The notes: a model not told the origin generated them from the letters alone. A stretch of DNA of 64,000 nucleotides from Paraferrimonas haliotis (GCF_002282895.1 NZ_NRRB01000002.1:434001-498000); one strand, 5' to 3'. Positions 53,702-63,062 are shown, numbered from the stretch's first letter. Numbers and translations: made by a program.

Positions 53702-54318
53702 CTTTTCCCCACCGAACAAAACCTCCTTTACCATCAGGAACAATATGCAGGTTTTCTAATGTTTTACCTTTAGCACTCTGGATCTGGACATTGTAGTGTT
53801 CAATTTTACCTTTTCCTTGGAAAGAGCCTCCAAGATTATGGGCTTAATCACCAAGGGCAGCCCACCCCACAGGCGAGATGACGGTTAAAAACTCGGCCGA
53901 CCAGTGCAGTCCTTTCTCAGCGCCATCGCGCTCCGCGTTTTGGAACGTTTCTACGCTCATCCCTAGGGGACGATTTAAGTAGCTATGCGCCGCAAGACCA
54001 CTTGGGTCCACATACGCATTAGGGTTGCCCCCAGCATACAGGCAGGTATTAGGGCCGTCCACCAGTCCCAGCGGGTCGCTTTGTAAAAAGCGCCCCGTTA
54101 GCGCATCGTATTCTCGAGGGCCGTTATTCCAAGTTTGGGTTTCATCGTCGTAGTATTGACCCGGATAGCCGATGGCTAAGCCATTGATGTGGTCTATGGT
54201 TACCAGCCTGTCAAAGGCGCTGTTGGCTGCCTGCCAAGCTACGTAGCCGTATTCATCGGTGGCCACGCCATTGGGACAACAATCGACCTTGGGTGTCGTA
54301 ATAATAGCGATGATGCAC
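53685..54318 (-). pseudogene. Rhs C-terminal fragment with polymorphic toxin tail, broken
   Basis: The minus strand encodes the end of an Rhs core: VHHRYYYDTQGRLL, a one-base frameshift near 54275-54285, then NGVATDEYGYVAWQAA, GQYYDDETQTWNNGPREYDALTGRFLQSDPLGL and NAYVDPSGLA. After WAALGD an in-frame TAA (53844-53846) interrupts; the same frame goes on as AHNLGGSFQGKGKIEHYNVQIQ, ENLHIVPDGKGGF and VRWGKDGVVK to a TAG at 53685. A CAA to TAA change would explain the stop. The upstream Rhs body is missing and is replaced by an IS256 remnant. The tail is probably a nuclease-like toxin domain (inference from context). Confidence 0.8.
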
Positions 54319-54320
54319 GC

Positions 54321-54505
54321 TTTGGGAGCGACAGCTTACTAAAGCTGCTGTATGCCGGTATACTCAAAGCTCAAGAGCGCTGGACTCACCCTATACAAAA
54401 CTGGAATCTCACGCTATCGCAGATTGCCATCCATTTTCCAAGGCGCTTAGATGACTACCTTGAGCTTTGAGCTCTGTAGGCTGACCCAGAATTATGAACG
54501 CCCTC
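54321..54505 (+). mobile_element. IS256-family transposase C-terminal remnant
   Basis: The plus strand encodes RFGSDSLLKLLYAGILKA then QERWTHPIQNWNLTLSQIAI and HFPRRLDDYLEL up to a TGA at 54468-54470. The WTxPIxNW and AIxFxxRL patterns are the C-terminus of IS256-type transposases. The element's outer end is probably the GACCCAGAATTATGAACGCC stretch (about 54483-54502). Only about 50 codons remain, so it is inactive. It truncates the Rhs gene on one side and abuts the next gene on the other. Confidence 0.75.
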
Positions 54506-55220
54506 ACTTCCATTGGGCAAGAACAGCGTTAAGCTCAAGGAAGTTCATATCATTTGAAACTGATTTTTCTACATCTTTGATGGTAAAAACTCCATTAGAT
54601 GATTCACAGAAATCATCTAATAGATCCGCATAGTTCTGCCAGCTCCGAGGATCATCAAAGAAGCGCATTAAAACACCATTGCAATTACTAATGTACTCTG
54701 CTGACTCGCTAACTGAAGAAATATCAATACCATGCTGCTTAGCAACTGCATTTGAAATAAAGGTCAACCAATAAAACCCTGGCAAATACTTATAAAGATC
54801 GCGACCAACCCAGGTTTCAATTTTGTTAACTCCCTGGATTATAAAATGGCTATTTCTATGCGTATATTCTGTATGTTCAGCCGCAAAACCAAAGTCAATA
54901 CCTAGCTGAGCGAAGCCTTCCAAGTAGTCAGTAAGTAAGATAAAAAGAGAGTCGTCTGCTAACTCTATAAATACTGATGATTTACCAATCTGTGGAAAGG
55001 AAAGATCAAATAACGCTTTTTCTGAGTGAAGAAAAAAACCTACGGCATTCTTTCCCATAAACAGATCGAATTTTTTTTCATTAGTAACTACGTTCCCTTT
55101 AGGTTTCTTTTCTTCATCTGCACTATATATAACAGGCTTTATTGGCTCAGGAAGATGCAGTAGCTCGGCTACTACATCATCTCTTTTAGAGCTATCAAAA
55201 AATATTCCCGCAATAATCAT
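54504..55220 (-). CDS. AT-rich hypothetical protein in the Rhs island
   Basis: 238 residues starting at the ATG at 55220, with GGAGT 5-6 bases upstream; an ATG 6 codons earlier lacks a ribosome site. Soluble, acidic, no signal. Not recognised; size, low GC and place beside an Rhs/toxin fragment are compatible with a stray immunity protein, but this is only context. Its last codons lie at the edge of the IS256 remnant, so the C-terminus may be altered. Confidence 0.6.
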   Translation of the reverse strand: MIIAGIFFDSSKRDDVVAELLHLPEPIKPVIYSADEEKKPKGNVVTNEKKFDLFMGKNAVGFFLHSEKALFDLSFPQIGKSSVFIELADDSLFILLTDYLEGFAQLGIDFGFAAEHTEYTHRNSHFIIQGVNKIETWVGRDLYKYLPGFYWLTFISNAVAKQHGIDISSVSESAEYISNCNGVLMRFFDDPRSWQNYADLLDDFCESSNGVFTIKDVEKSVSNDMNFLELNAVLAQWK

Positions 55221-55282
55221 TGTGACTCCATTCATCATTTGATGTTTAGAACGGATAATTGGTTGTTTTTTAAATCAACTCA

Positions 55283-55296
55283 TTGATTTAGATCAA
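55283..55296. promoter_or_regulatory. FNR-type box
   Basis: TTGATTTAGATCAA is a perfect TTGAT-N4-ATCAA FNR consensus. It is centred about 70 bases before the minus-strand gene (start 55220) and 267 before the GntR gene. In Shewanella-type bacteria EtrA uses this site. It may act on either gene or be incidental. Confidence 0.45.
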
Positions 55297-55416
55297 AACT
55301 ATCGTGGGTAAACTTTACGACTGTTTTGCAAAGCCCTTTAACTCTACTTCTTCAACTTTCACTAATATTAATGATTATCGCTGCAGGCAAGGTTAAGAAA
55401 AGTCAGGAGCAACATT

Positions 55417-55426
55417 TTGTCAACAT
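55417..55426. promoter_or_regulatory. GntR-type operator candidate O1
   Basis: TTGTCAACAT, nine of ten matches to TTGTCAACAA (site O3). Upstream of the prp promoter. Confidence 0.4.
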
Positions 55427-55484
55427 CACACTAACAACATGAAACAAGATTAAATGTATTTACCTAACCGAACCTTTACAGCGA

Positions 55485-55516
55485 TTGTTGACAAAATAAC
55501 CAGCAAACCCTACTAT
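55485..55516 (+). promoter_or_regulatory. prp operon promoter overlapped by operator O2
   Basis: TTGACA (55488-55493), exactly 17 bases, TACTAT (55511-55516), so a strong sigma-70 promoter. Operator O2 (TTGTTGACAA, 55485-55494) covers the -35 box, which suits repression by the GntR protein made from this operon. Confidence 0.65.
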
Positions 55517-55517
55517 T

Positions 55518-55533
55518 TGTGACCAAAATCACA
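55518..55533. promoter_or_regulatory. CRP-type site in the prp promoter
   Basis: TGTGACCAAAATCACA is a perfect TGTGA-N6-TCACA. It lies just after the -10 box, around the predicted start point, so if bound it would more easily repress than activate that promoter; an alternative start point would change this. Confidence 0.6.
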
Positions 55534-55556
55534 ACATAAACCCTATTTTACGCCTT

Positions 55557-56243
55557 ATGTCGCAAATTATTGTCAACAATTCGCCGATAACGCTTGCCGA
55601 TAAAGCCACCGCATCGCTGCAACAAGCCATCATCACCGGTGAGCTCGAGGCGGGCAGTAAAATCAATGAGCAAGCACTTGCGGCTAAGTACGGCATTTCC
55701 CGAGGACCGCTTCGTGAAGCGCTGCAATCGCTGCAACGTCAACGCTTGGTGGTGCGATTGCCGCACGTAGGTGCTCGGGTGGCGCGCATGAGCTTAGAAG
55801 AGCTGCATGAGCTGTATGAACTGCGAGCCGTACTGGAGGGCATGGCTTGCCAGTTGGCCGCAGAAAATGTGACGCCCGAGCTCACTCAGCAACTGCAACA
55901 GCTTATTCAGCAGCAACGCGAGCAGTTAACCAAGGGCGCCGATTTTCACGTGGGTGCCGACGTTGATTTCCACTATTGCATCATTAAAGCCAGCAACAAC
56001 CGCTACTTGCAAGACAGTTTAACCGGCGGCCTTTATCATCTGGTGCGCATGTATCGCTTTCAATGCACCGGCGAACAACGCCCCACCAAAGCCATCGAAG
56101 AACATGCCGCCATTGCCAACGCCATTATCAGTGGCGATGGTGAGCTTGCCAGCTTGTTGATGCGCCGCCACATTCACACCGGATTAACCAATACCGCTTC
56201 AAAACTAAAAAATAAAATCGAACAGGAACTCAGTCATGACTAA
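55557..56243 (+). CDS. GntR-family (FCD) regulator of the methylcitrate operon
   Basis: 228 residues. Winged HTH (about 15-78: [56 protein letters not shown]) and an FCD effector domain (about 85-215, [11 protein letters not shown]; metal-ligand His-type residues in FHYCI and EEHAAI). In proteobacteria this is the standard GntR controller of prpBC. No clear ribosome site precedes the ATG at 55557. A TTGTCAACAA palindrome (55570-55579) covers its own first codons (site O3), suggesting autoregulation. Overlaps prpB by 8 bases. Confidence 0.9.
   Translation: MSQIIVNNSPITLADKATASLQQAIITGELEAGSKINEQALAAKYGISRGPLREALQSLQRQRLVVRLPHVGARVARMSLEELHELYELRAVLEGMACQLAAENVTPELTQQLQQLIQQQREQLTKGADFHVGADVDFHYCIIKASNNRYLQDSLTGGLYHLVRMYRFQCTGEQRPTKAIEEHAAIANAIISGDGELASLLMRRHIHTGLTNTASKLKNKIEQELSHD
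55569..55580. promoter_or_regulatory. GntR-type operator O3, inside the start of the regulator gene
   Basis: ATTGTCAACAAT, palindromic except at its centre (ATTGT-CA-ACAAT), in codons 5-8 of the regulator. It shares the TTGTnnACAA pattern with O1 and O2. Confidence 0.5.
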
Positions 56244-57129
56244 ATTAAGCCCTGGCGTGCGTTTTCGCCAAGCCGTAAAAAACAACGACCCGCTGCAAAT
56301 TGTGGGCACAGTTAATGCCTATTTCGCGCTAATGGCCGAGCAAAGCGGCTTCGAAGCTTTGTATCTATCTGGCGCTGGCGTTGCCAATGCCTCGTTTGGA
56401 TTGCCGGACCTTGGCATGACCTCAATGAACGACGTGGTCACCGATGCCAGTCGCATCACCGCAGCCTCAGAGCTGCCGTTGTTGGTTGATATCGACACCG
56501 GTTGGGGCGGCGCTTTTAACATTGCCCGCACCATCAAAGAGTTTGAGCGCGCTGGCGTAGCGGCGGTGCACATGGAAGATCAGGTTTCTCAAAAGCGTTG
56601 TGGTCATCGCCCTAATAAAGAAGTGGTGAGCACCGAAGAAATGGTGGATCGCATTAAAGCCGCAGTTGATGCGCGCAGCGACAATGATTTTGTCATCATG
56701 GCCCGCACTGACGCAGTGGCCGGCGAAGGCATTCAAGCCGGTATTGATCGCGCCAACGCTTACCTAGAAGCCGGCGCCGACATGATTTTTGCAGAAGCCT
56801 TAACCGAGCTTGACCATTACCGTCAATTTCGCTCCCAAGTTAACGCCCCCATTTTGGCGAACATGACCGAATTCGGTAAAACCGAACTGTTCAGCGTGTC
56901 AGAACTAGCAGAAGCCGGAGCCGACATGGTGCTTTACCCACTCAGCACTTTCCGCGCCGCTAATGCCGCCGCTTTGAACGTAATGCGCGCCCTAAAACAA
57001 GATGGCCATCAGCGCGCCGTCGTCGAACACATGCAAACCAGAGCCGAGCTGTACGACTTTTTGGGATACCACGCCTACGAAGACAAGCTCGACACCCTTT
57101 TCAAGCAATCAAAAACCAGCTGTAAATAG
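56236..57129 (+). CDS. prpB: 2-methylisocitrate lyase
   Basis: Cleaves 2-methylisocitrate to pyruvate and succinate, the last step of the methylcitrate cycle for propionate. 297 residues: [21 protein letters not shown] (about 44-64), VDIDTGWGG (about 85-93), [17 protein letters not shown] (catalytic-Cys region KRCGH, about 115-131) and MARTDA. Follows the regulator with an 8-base overlap. Confidence 0.96.
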   Translation: MTKLSPGVRFRQAVKNNDPLQIVGTVNAYFALMAEQSGFEALYLSGAGVANASFGLPDLGMTSMNDVVTDASRITAASELPLLVDIDTGWGGAFNIARTIKEFERAGVAAVHMEDQVSQKRCGHRPNKEVVSTEEMVDRIKAAVDARSDNDFVIMARTDAVAGEGIQAGIDRANAYLEAGADMIFAEALTELDHYRQFRSQVNAPILANMTEFGKTELFSVSELAEAGADMVLYPLSTFRAANAAALNVMRALKQDGHQRAVVEHMQTRAELYDFLGYHAYEDKLDTLFKQSKTSCK

Positions 57130-57140
57130 GAAGTCATATC

Positions 57141-58265
57141 ATGGTAGATAAAAAACTTGGCGGCGCCGGCCTTCGTGGTCAAAGCGCAGGAGAAACCTCA
57201 TTAAGCACCGTTGGCCAATCGGGCACCGGCCTCACCTATTGCGGTTATGACGTTACCGATTTAGCGGAAAACGTTACCTTTGAAGAAGTAGCATACTTAC
57301 TGTTTCATGGCGAGCTGCCCAATCAAACCCAGTTAGACGCCTATAAGCAAAAGTTAAAATCACTGCGTTGCTTGCCCCGGGCGTTAAAAGAGGTATTAGA
57401 ACGCATTCCGGCGGACGCGCACCCTATGGACGTTATGCGCACCGCCGCTTCCATGCTGGGCAACCTAGAAACGGAAAAAGACTTCAGCGAACAAAAAGAC
57501 GCGGCGGATCGCTTACTGGCTACTTTTCCAGCCATCATTTGCTATTGGTATCGCTTTAGCCACTTTGGCGATCGCATTATTACCGAAACCGATGACGATC
57601 AATTAGGCGCATATTTTCTGCATTTATTGCACGGTAAAAAGCCTTCTGAGCTGCATGCCCGGGTCATGGACGTATCGCTCATTTTATACGCTGAACATGA
57701 ATTCAATGCCTCAACCTTCACCGCTCGGGTGTGTGCCTCGACCTTGTCCGACTTGCACTCTTGCATTACCGGCGCCATTGGCTCACTGCGTGGCCCTTTG
57801 CACGGCGGCGCAAACGAAGCGGCAATGGAGCTGATTCAAGATCTTACCGATCCCGACCACGCCCGCAGCGTATTGGCCCAAAAGCTGGCCAACAAAGATA
57901 AAATCATGGGCTTTGGACACGCGGTATATCGCGAGTCGGATCCGCGCAACGCCATCATTAAACAGTGGTCGCAACAACTATCGCAACAGGCCGACAGCAG
58001 CCGTTTATACGACGTATCGGTCGCCTGTGAAGCCTTTATGTGGGAGCAGAAAAAGCTGTTCTGTAACGCCGACTTCTTCCACGCTTCGGCCTATCACTAC
58101 ATGGGTATTCCAACCAAGTTGTTTACCCCGATATTCGTTTGTTCGCGCTTAACCGGATGGGCCGCTCACGTGTTTGAGCAACGGGCTAATAACCGCATTA
58201 TCCGCCCGAGCGCCGACTACGTGGGTGTAGAGCCGCGCACGGTAACGCCTATCGAACAACGCTAG
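57141..58265 (+). CDS. prpC: 2-methylcitrate synthase
   Basis: Condenses propionyl-CoA with oxaloacetate. 374 residues, citrate-synthase fold. Conserved: GLRGQSAGETSLSTVG near the N-terminus, GAIGSLRGPLHGGANEAAM (about 213-231), MGFGHAVYRESDPR (about 256-269) with catalytic His and Asp residues in the family positions, and HVFEQRANNRIIRPSA. 11 bases after prpB. Confidence 0.95.
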   Translation: MVDKKLGGAGLRGQSAGETSLSTVGQSGTGLTYCGYDVTDLAENVTFEEVAYLLFHGELPNQTQLDAYKQKLKSLRCLPRALKEVLERIPADAHPMDVMRTAASMLGNLETEKDFSEQKDAADRLLATFPAIICYWYRFSHFGDRIITETDDDQLGAYFLHLLHGKKPSELHARVMDVSLILYAEHEFNASTFTARVCASTLSDLHSCITGAIGSLRGPLHGGANEAAMELIQDLTDPDHARSVLAQKLANKDKIMGFGHAVYRESDPRNAIIKQWSQQLSQQADSSRLYDVSVACEAFMWEQKKLFCNADFFHASAYHYMGIPTKLFTPIFVCSRLTGWAAHVFEQRANNRIIRPSADYVGVEPRTVTPIEQR

Positions 58266-58280
58266 CAGTAGGGCGACAAC

Positions 58281-60884
58281 ATGAACAATACCCTTTATAG
58301 AAAGCCGCTGGGCAACAGTGGCTTAGACTACTTTGATGCTGAACAGGCGGTTAATGCCATTGAAGCCAACGCCTACGCTAAGCTGCCCTATACCGCCAAG
58401 GTGCTGGCGGAAAACTTAGTAAGACGCTGCCAACCGAATCAACTAAACGATGCGTTAGCGCAACTGGTGTATCGCAAGCGGGATTTGGATTTTCCTTGGT
58501 ACCCAGCGCGGGTGGTGTGTCACGACATTTTAGGCCAAACCGCACTGGTGGATTTGGCCGGTTTGCGCGATGCCATTGCCGATAAAGGCGGTGATCCAGC
58601 GCAAGTGAACCCTGTGGTGCCGACTCAGTTAATTGTGGATCATTCTCTAGCGGTGGAACACGGTGGCTATGATGCACAGGCGTTTGCCAAAAACCGAGCC
58701 ATTGAAGATCGCCGTAATGAAGACCGATTCCATTTCATTGAGTGGACAAAAACGGCCTTTAAAAACGTTGATGTGATTCCTGCTGGCAACGGAATTATGC
58801 ATCAAATTAACCTCGAAAAAATGTCGCCGGTCATTCAAGCGCGCGACGGTGTTGCCTTTCCCGATACCTGTGTGGGCACCGACAGTCACACACCGCACGT
58901 TGATGCCCTAGGCGTTATCGCCATTGGCGTGGGCGGCTTAGAAGCGGAAAGCGTGATGCTGGGACGGGCCTCGATGATGCGCCTGCCTGACATTGTGGGG
59001 GTAAAGCTTAGTGGCGAGCGTCAACCGGGCATTACCGCCACCGATATCGTGCTGGCCATCACCGAGTTCTTACGAGAGCAAAAAGTGGTGTCTGCCTATT
59101 TGGAATTTTTCGGTGACGGCGCCAGAAGCCTCACCATTGGCGACAGAGCCACCATTTCCAACATGACCCCAGAATACGGCGCCAGTGCCGGCATGTTCTA
59201 CATTGATGAGCAAACCATCGATTATTTAACCCTCACCGGGCGCGAGCCTGAGCAAGTGGCTTTGGTGGAGCAATATGCTAAGCAAACTGGGCTGTGGGCC
59301 GATGCCCTTAACGAAGCGCAATACGAACGAGTGCTGGACTTTGATTTATCCAGCGTTTGTCGCAACATGGCCGGTCCATCCAACCCGCATCGCCGACTCG
59401 CCACGGCGCAATTGAGCGACAAAGGCGTCGCCCAAGCTCGCAACAGCGATAACGATTCCCGGGATAACATGCCAGACGGTGCGGTGATCATTGCCGCCAT
59501 TACCAGCTGTACCAACACCTCAAATCCGCGCAACGTGATTGCGGCGGCGTTAGTGGCAAAGAAAGCCAACGAACTCGGCCTGTCTCGCAAACCTTGGGTT
59601 AAAACCTCCTTTGCACCGGGCTCTAAAGTGGCGCGTTTATACCTAGAGCAAGCCGGGCTGCTCACCGAGCTCGAAGCCCTAGGCTTTGGCATTGTCGGCT
59701 ACGCCTGCACCACCTGTAACGGCATGAGTGGCGCCTTAGATGCCGACATTCAGCAGCAAATTGTGGATCGCGACCTGTATTCCACCGCTGTATTGTCAGG
59801 CAATCGCAATTTCGATGGCCGCATTCACCCCTACGCCAAACAGGCGTTCTTAGCGTCACCGCCACTGGTGGTTGCCTACGCCATTGCCGGCAGCATTCGC
59901 TTTGATATTGAGCAGGACGTGCTGGGCCACGACAGCCAAGGCAAGCCGATTACCCTTAAAGATCTGTGGCCAAGCGATGAAGCCATCGACGCCATTATTA
60001 ACGACGCAGTTAAACCGGAGCAATTTAGACAGGTGTATGAGCCCATGTTCGATTTAAAAGTCGACTATGGCAACAATACTTCACCTTTGTATAACTGGCG
60101 CGAGCAAAGCACCTACATACGCCGCCCACCCTATTGGGAAGGGGCATTGGCAGGTGAGCGCAGCCTCAAAGGCATGCGACCTTTAGCGGTTTTAGGTGAC
60201 AACATCACCACCGATCACCTCTCGCCATCCAACGCCATTTTAGCCAGCAGTGCCGCCGGCGAATACTTGGCCAAAATGGGCTTGCCGGAAGAAGACTTTA
60301 ACTCCTACGCCACCCATCGCGGCGATCACTTAACCGCACAACGGGCCACCTTTGCCAACCCTAAGCTGTTTAACGAAATGGTGAAAGAGAATGGCCAAGT
60401 TAAGCAAGGCTCATTAGCTCGAGTAGAGCCTGAAGGGCAAGTGACTCGCATGTGGGAAGCCATTGAAACCTATATGGACCGCGGCCAGCCGTTAATCATT
60501 GTCGCCGGCGCCGATTACGGCCAAGGCTCATCGCGAGATTGGGCCGCTAAAGGCGTGCGCCTTGCCGGCGTGCAAGCGATTTTGGCGGAAGGCTTTGAGC
60601 GCATCCACCGCACCAACTTGGTCGGTATGGGTGTGTTACCCTTGCAATTTGAAGCAGGCGTTAATCGCAACACCCTAGGCCTTGATGGCAGCGAATGCTT
60701 CGATGTGATTGGCGAGCGCGCCCCCGGTGCCAGCCTTCAAGTCCAGATTACTCGCAAAACGGGCGAAGTACTGAGCATTAACGCCCATTGTCGACTGGAT
60801 ACCGCCGAAGAGGTGGCCATTTACGAGGCCGGTGGCGTGCTACAGCGCTTTGCCCAAGACTTTTTAGAAGCGAATGCGGGGTAA
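58281..60884 (+). CDS. acnD: Fe/S-dependent 2-methylcitrate dehydratase AcnD
   Basis: 867-residue aconitase-like enzyme. 4Fe-4S ligands in SCTNTSNP (about 413-420) and CTTCNG (about 479-484), GTDSHTPHVDALGV near 200, and the C-terminal swivel domain with GDNITTDHLSP and DYGQGSSRDWAAKGVRLAG. It makes 2-methyl-cis-aconitate, which PrpF (next gene) isomerises. This AcnD/PrpF route replaces PrpD. Confidence 0.95.
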   Translation: MNNTLYRKPLGNSGLDYFDAEQAVNAIEANAYAKLPYTAKVLAENLVRRCQPNQLNDALAQLVYRKRDLDFPWYPARVVCHDILGQTALVDLAGLRDAIADKGGDPAQVNPVVPTQLIVDHSLAVEHGGYDAQAFAKNRAIEDRRNEDRFHFIEWTKTAFKNVDVIPAGNGIMHQINLEKMSPVIQARDGVAFPDTCVGTDSHTPHVDALGVIAIGVGGLEAESVMLGRASMMRLPDIVGVKLSGERQPGITATDIVLAITEFLREQKVVSAYLEFFGDGARSLTIGDRATISNMTPEYGASAGMFYIDEQTIDYLTLTGREPEQVALVEQYAKQTGLWADALNEAQYERVLDFDLSSVCRNMAGPSNPHRRLATAQLSDKGVAQARNSDNDSRDNMPDGAVIIAAITSCTNTSNPRNVIAAALVAKKANELGLSRKPWVKTSFAPGSKVARLYLEQAGLLTELEALGFGIVGYACTTCNGMSGALDADIQQQIVDRDLYSTAVLSGNRNFDGRIHPYAKQAFLASPPLVVAYAIAGSIRFDIEQDVLGHDSQGKPITLKDLWPSDEAIDAIINDAVKPEQFRQVYEPMFDLKVDYGNNTSPLYNWREQSTYIRRPPYWEGALAGERSLKGMRPLAVLGDNITTDHLSPSNAILASSAAGEYLAKMGLPEEDFNSYATHRGDHLTAQRATFANPKLFNEMVKENGQVKQGSLARVEPEGQVTRMWEAIETYMDRGQPLIIVAGADYGQGSSRDWAAKGVRLAGVQAILAEGFERIHRTNLVGMGVLPLQFEAGVNRNTLGLDGSECFDVIGERAPGASLQVQITRKTGEVLSINAHCRLDTAEEVAIYEAGGVLQRFAQDFLEANAG

Positions 60885-60888
60885 GCTC

Positions 60889-62079
60889 ATGACACAGGCG
60901 CTGCAAAGCCAACTGAAAATTGCCGCAACCTACATGCGGGGCGGCACCAGTAAAGGGGTATTTTTTGCCCTGGACGATTTGCCTGTTGAAGCGCAACAAC
61001 CAGGTCCGGCACGAGATGCCTTGCTGCTGCGCGTTATTGGCAGCCCCGATCCCTACGGCAAACAAACCGATGGCATGGGAGGAGCTACCTCCAGCACCAG
61101 CAAAACCGTGATAGTCTCAAAGAGCCAACAGCCAGACCACGATGTCGACTATTTGTTCGGCCAAGTGGCCATCGACAGAGCCTTTGTCGATTGGAGCGGC
61201 AACTGCGGCAATTTAACCGCCGCGGTGGGGGCTTTTGCCATCGCCCAAGGGCTTATAAGCTCAGGTAAGCTGCCTCGCAACGGCATTGCCGAGGTGCGCA
61301 TTTGGCAAGCCAACATTGCTAAAACCATCATAGCTAAGGTGCCAATGCGTGATGGGCTGGTGCAGGAGTTGGGGGATTTTGAGCTGGATGGGGTTACCTT
61401 CCCAGCCGCCGAGGTGCAGGTGGAGTTTGTATCGCCTTCAGCCGCCGATGCGCGCTTGTTTCCCAGCGGAAACTTAGTGGACCGCATTCACAGCGACGAT
61501 TTTGGCGAAATAAACGCAACCTTTATTAACGCCGGCATACCCACCATATTCGTTAACGCCGCCGAGCTGGGCTTTAGCGGTTGCGAGTTACAAGGGGAGA
61601 TTAATAGCAACCGCGACACCCTAGCAAAGCTTGAGCGTTTGCGAGCCCAAGGCGCCCTGCAAATGGGCTTGATCAGCAGCTTGGAGGAAGCGAAAACCCG
61701 CCAGCATACCCCTAAGCTTGCTTGGGTGGCAGCTCCACAAGACTATCAAGCCTCCAGTGGCAAAGCCGTTAACGCCCATGACGTTGATTTGCTGGTAAGA
61801 GCCATGTCCATGGGGCAGCTGCATCACGCCATGATGGGCACCGCCGCCGTGGCCATTGCCGCTGCAGCAGCCGTGCCGGGCACTCTGGTGCACCAAGCTG
61901 CTAATTCTGCGAGCAATAAAGCAGACAACAGCATTGTATTTGGCCACCCTTCCGGCACCCTTAAAGTGGGCGCCAAAGCCCATGAGTCAACCAGCGGTTG
62001 GCACATTGATAAAGCCATCATGAGCCGCTCTGCACGGGTGCTTATGGAAGGCTGGGTGCGCGTCCCAAAATGCTGGTAG
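60889..62079 (+). CDS. prpF: 2-methylaconitate cis-trans isomerase PrpF
   Basis: 396 residues from the ATG at 60889, 4 bases after the acnD stop and preceded by GGGGT; an ATG 5 codons earlier overlaps acnD and is less likely. Seen: AATYMRGGTSKGVFF (about 10-24), SIDGMGGATSST-type stretch QTDGMGGATSSTSKTV (about 59-74) and DWSGNCGNLTAAVGAFA (about 99-115, active-site Cys). The gene overlaps the following kinase gene by 10 bases. Confidence 0.95.
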   Translation: MTQALQSQLKIAATYMRGGTSKGVFFALDDLPVEAQQPGPARDALLLRVIGSPDPYGKQTDGMGGATSSTSKTVIVSKSQQPDHDVDYLFGQVAIDRAFVDWSGNCGNLTAAVGAFAIAQGLISSGKLPRNGIAEVRIWQANIAKTIIAKVPMRDGLVQELGDFELDGVTFPAAEVQVEFVSPSAADARLFPSGNLVDRIHSDDFGEINATFINAGIPTIFVNAAELGFSGCELQGEINSNRDTLAKLERLRAQGALQMGLISSLEEAKTRQHTPKLAWVAAPQDYQASSGKAVNAHDVDLLVRAMSMGQLHHAMMGTAAVAIAAAAAVPGTLVHQAANSASNKADNSIVFGHPSGTLKVGAKAHESTSGWHIDKAIMSRSARVLMEGWVRVPKCW

Positions 62080-63062
62080 CGGCCCATCAACAGGCGTTGC
62101 TTGAGCTAACTCAAGCCCGCTCCATTAGCGACATCAGCACCCTACAGTCGCTGTGGAGCGGTTACGGCGCCTTGTTGCGGGTGCGCTTAGACGGCGCTAC
62201 CTTGCCCAGCGTTATCGTTAAGCAGGTCAACTGGCAGCAACTTCCGCAACAGTTGCCACAACACCCGCGAGGCTGGAGCTCACAACGCTCCCATCAGCGC
62301 AAATTAACCTCTTACCAAATCGAAACCCATTGGTATCAGCAGTTTGCAGCGCTCACCGATAACCACTGCCCGGTGCCACAATGCCTACTGGCACAATCGA
62401 GCCCAGAGCAATTGCTGTTAGTACTAGAGGATCTTAATAATTTGGGTTTCAGCCAAGTAATTAGCGACGCCGAGCTGGTGCATGTGCTGGCGGTGATCGA
62501 ATGGTTGGCCAGCTTTCACGCCAAGTTTTTCAATAACAGCGGTGAAGGGTTATGGACGCAAGGCAGCTACTGGCATTTAGCCACTCGCCCCGATGAACAT
62601 CAAGCCATGGCCGACTCGCCACTTAAGCAGCATGCCCAAGCCATTGCCAACACCCTCATACAAAGCCCTTATCAAACGCTGATCCATGGCGATGCCAAAC
62701 TGGCCAACTTTTGCTTTACGCCCTCCGGCACCCGAGCCGCTGCCGTGGATTTTCAGTACGTGGGACAAGGCGTGGGCGTGGTGGATTTGGCCTATTTTAT
62801 TAGCAGCGTTTTGAACGATGAGCAATGCGAGGCGCTGGAAGCGTTAATACTGGAGCATTACTTCACCACCTTCGGGCAACGCTTAAAGCACTATCATCCG
62901 CAACTATCACCTACTCCCATAGAGGCCAATTGGCGGGCACTGTATTGCTTTGCTTGGGCGGATTTTTGCCGCTTTTTAAAAGGCTGGAGCCCCGATCACT
63001 GGAAGCTGAGCGGCTACAGCGAGCGCCAAACGGCGCAAGCACTGGCACAAATCGCTGGTTAA
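62070..63062 (+). CDS. Aminoglycoside-phosphotransferase/EcKinase-like protein
   Basis: 330 residues. Protein-kinase-like small-molecule kinase fold: an N-lobe Lys region (SVIVKQVNW, about 46-54), Brenner motif LIHGDAKLANFCF (about 205-217, catalytic Asp) and the metal motif AVDFQYVGQGVGVVDLAYFIS (about 225-245, Asp). The family phosphorylates choline, aminoglycosides, ecdysteroids and other alcohols; the substrate here is unknown. It overlaps prpF by 10 bases, so it is translated with the methylcitrate genes, an arrangement I do not recognise from standard prp operons. Confidence 0.8.
   Translation: MLVAAHQQALLELTQARSISDISTLQSLWSGYGALLRVRLDGATLPSVIVKQVNWQQLPQQLPQHPRGWSSQRSHQRKLTSYQIETHWYQQFAALTDNHCPVPQCLLAQSSPEQLLLVLEDLNNLGFSQVISDAELVHVLAVIEWLASFHAKFFNNSGEGLWTQGSYWHLATRPDEHQAMADSPLKQHAQAIANTLIQSPYQTLIHGDAKLANFCFTPSGTRAAAVDFQYVGQGVGVVDLAYFISSVLNDEQCEALEALILEHYFTTFGQRLKHYHPQLSPTPIEANWRALYCFAWADFCRFLKGWSPDHWKLSGYSERQTAQALAQIAG

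Noticed and set aside
53844..54266. A stand-alone 140-residue protein gene
   Set aside because: Its sequence is a Rhs core ending and the frame goes on beyond the TAA, so it is part of a broken gene, not an independent one.
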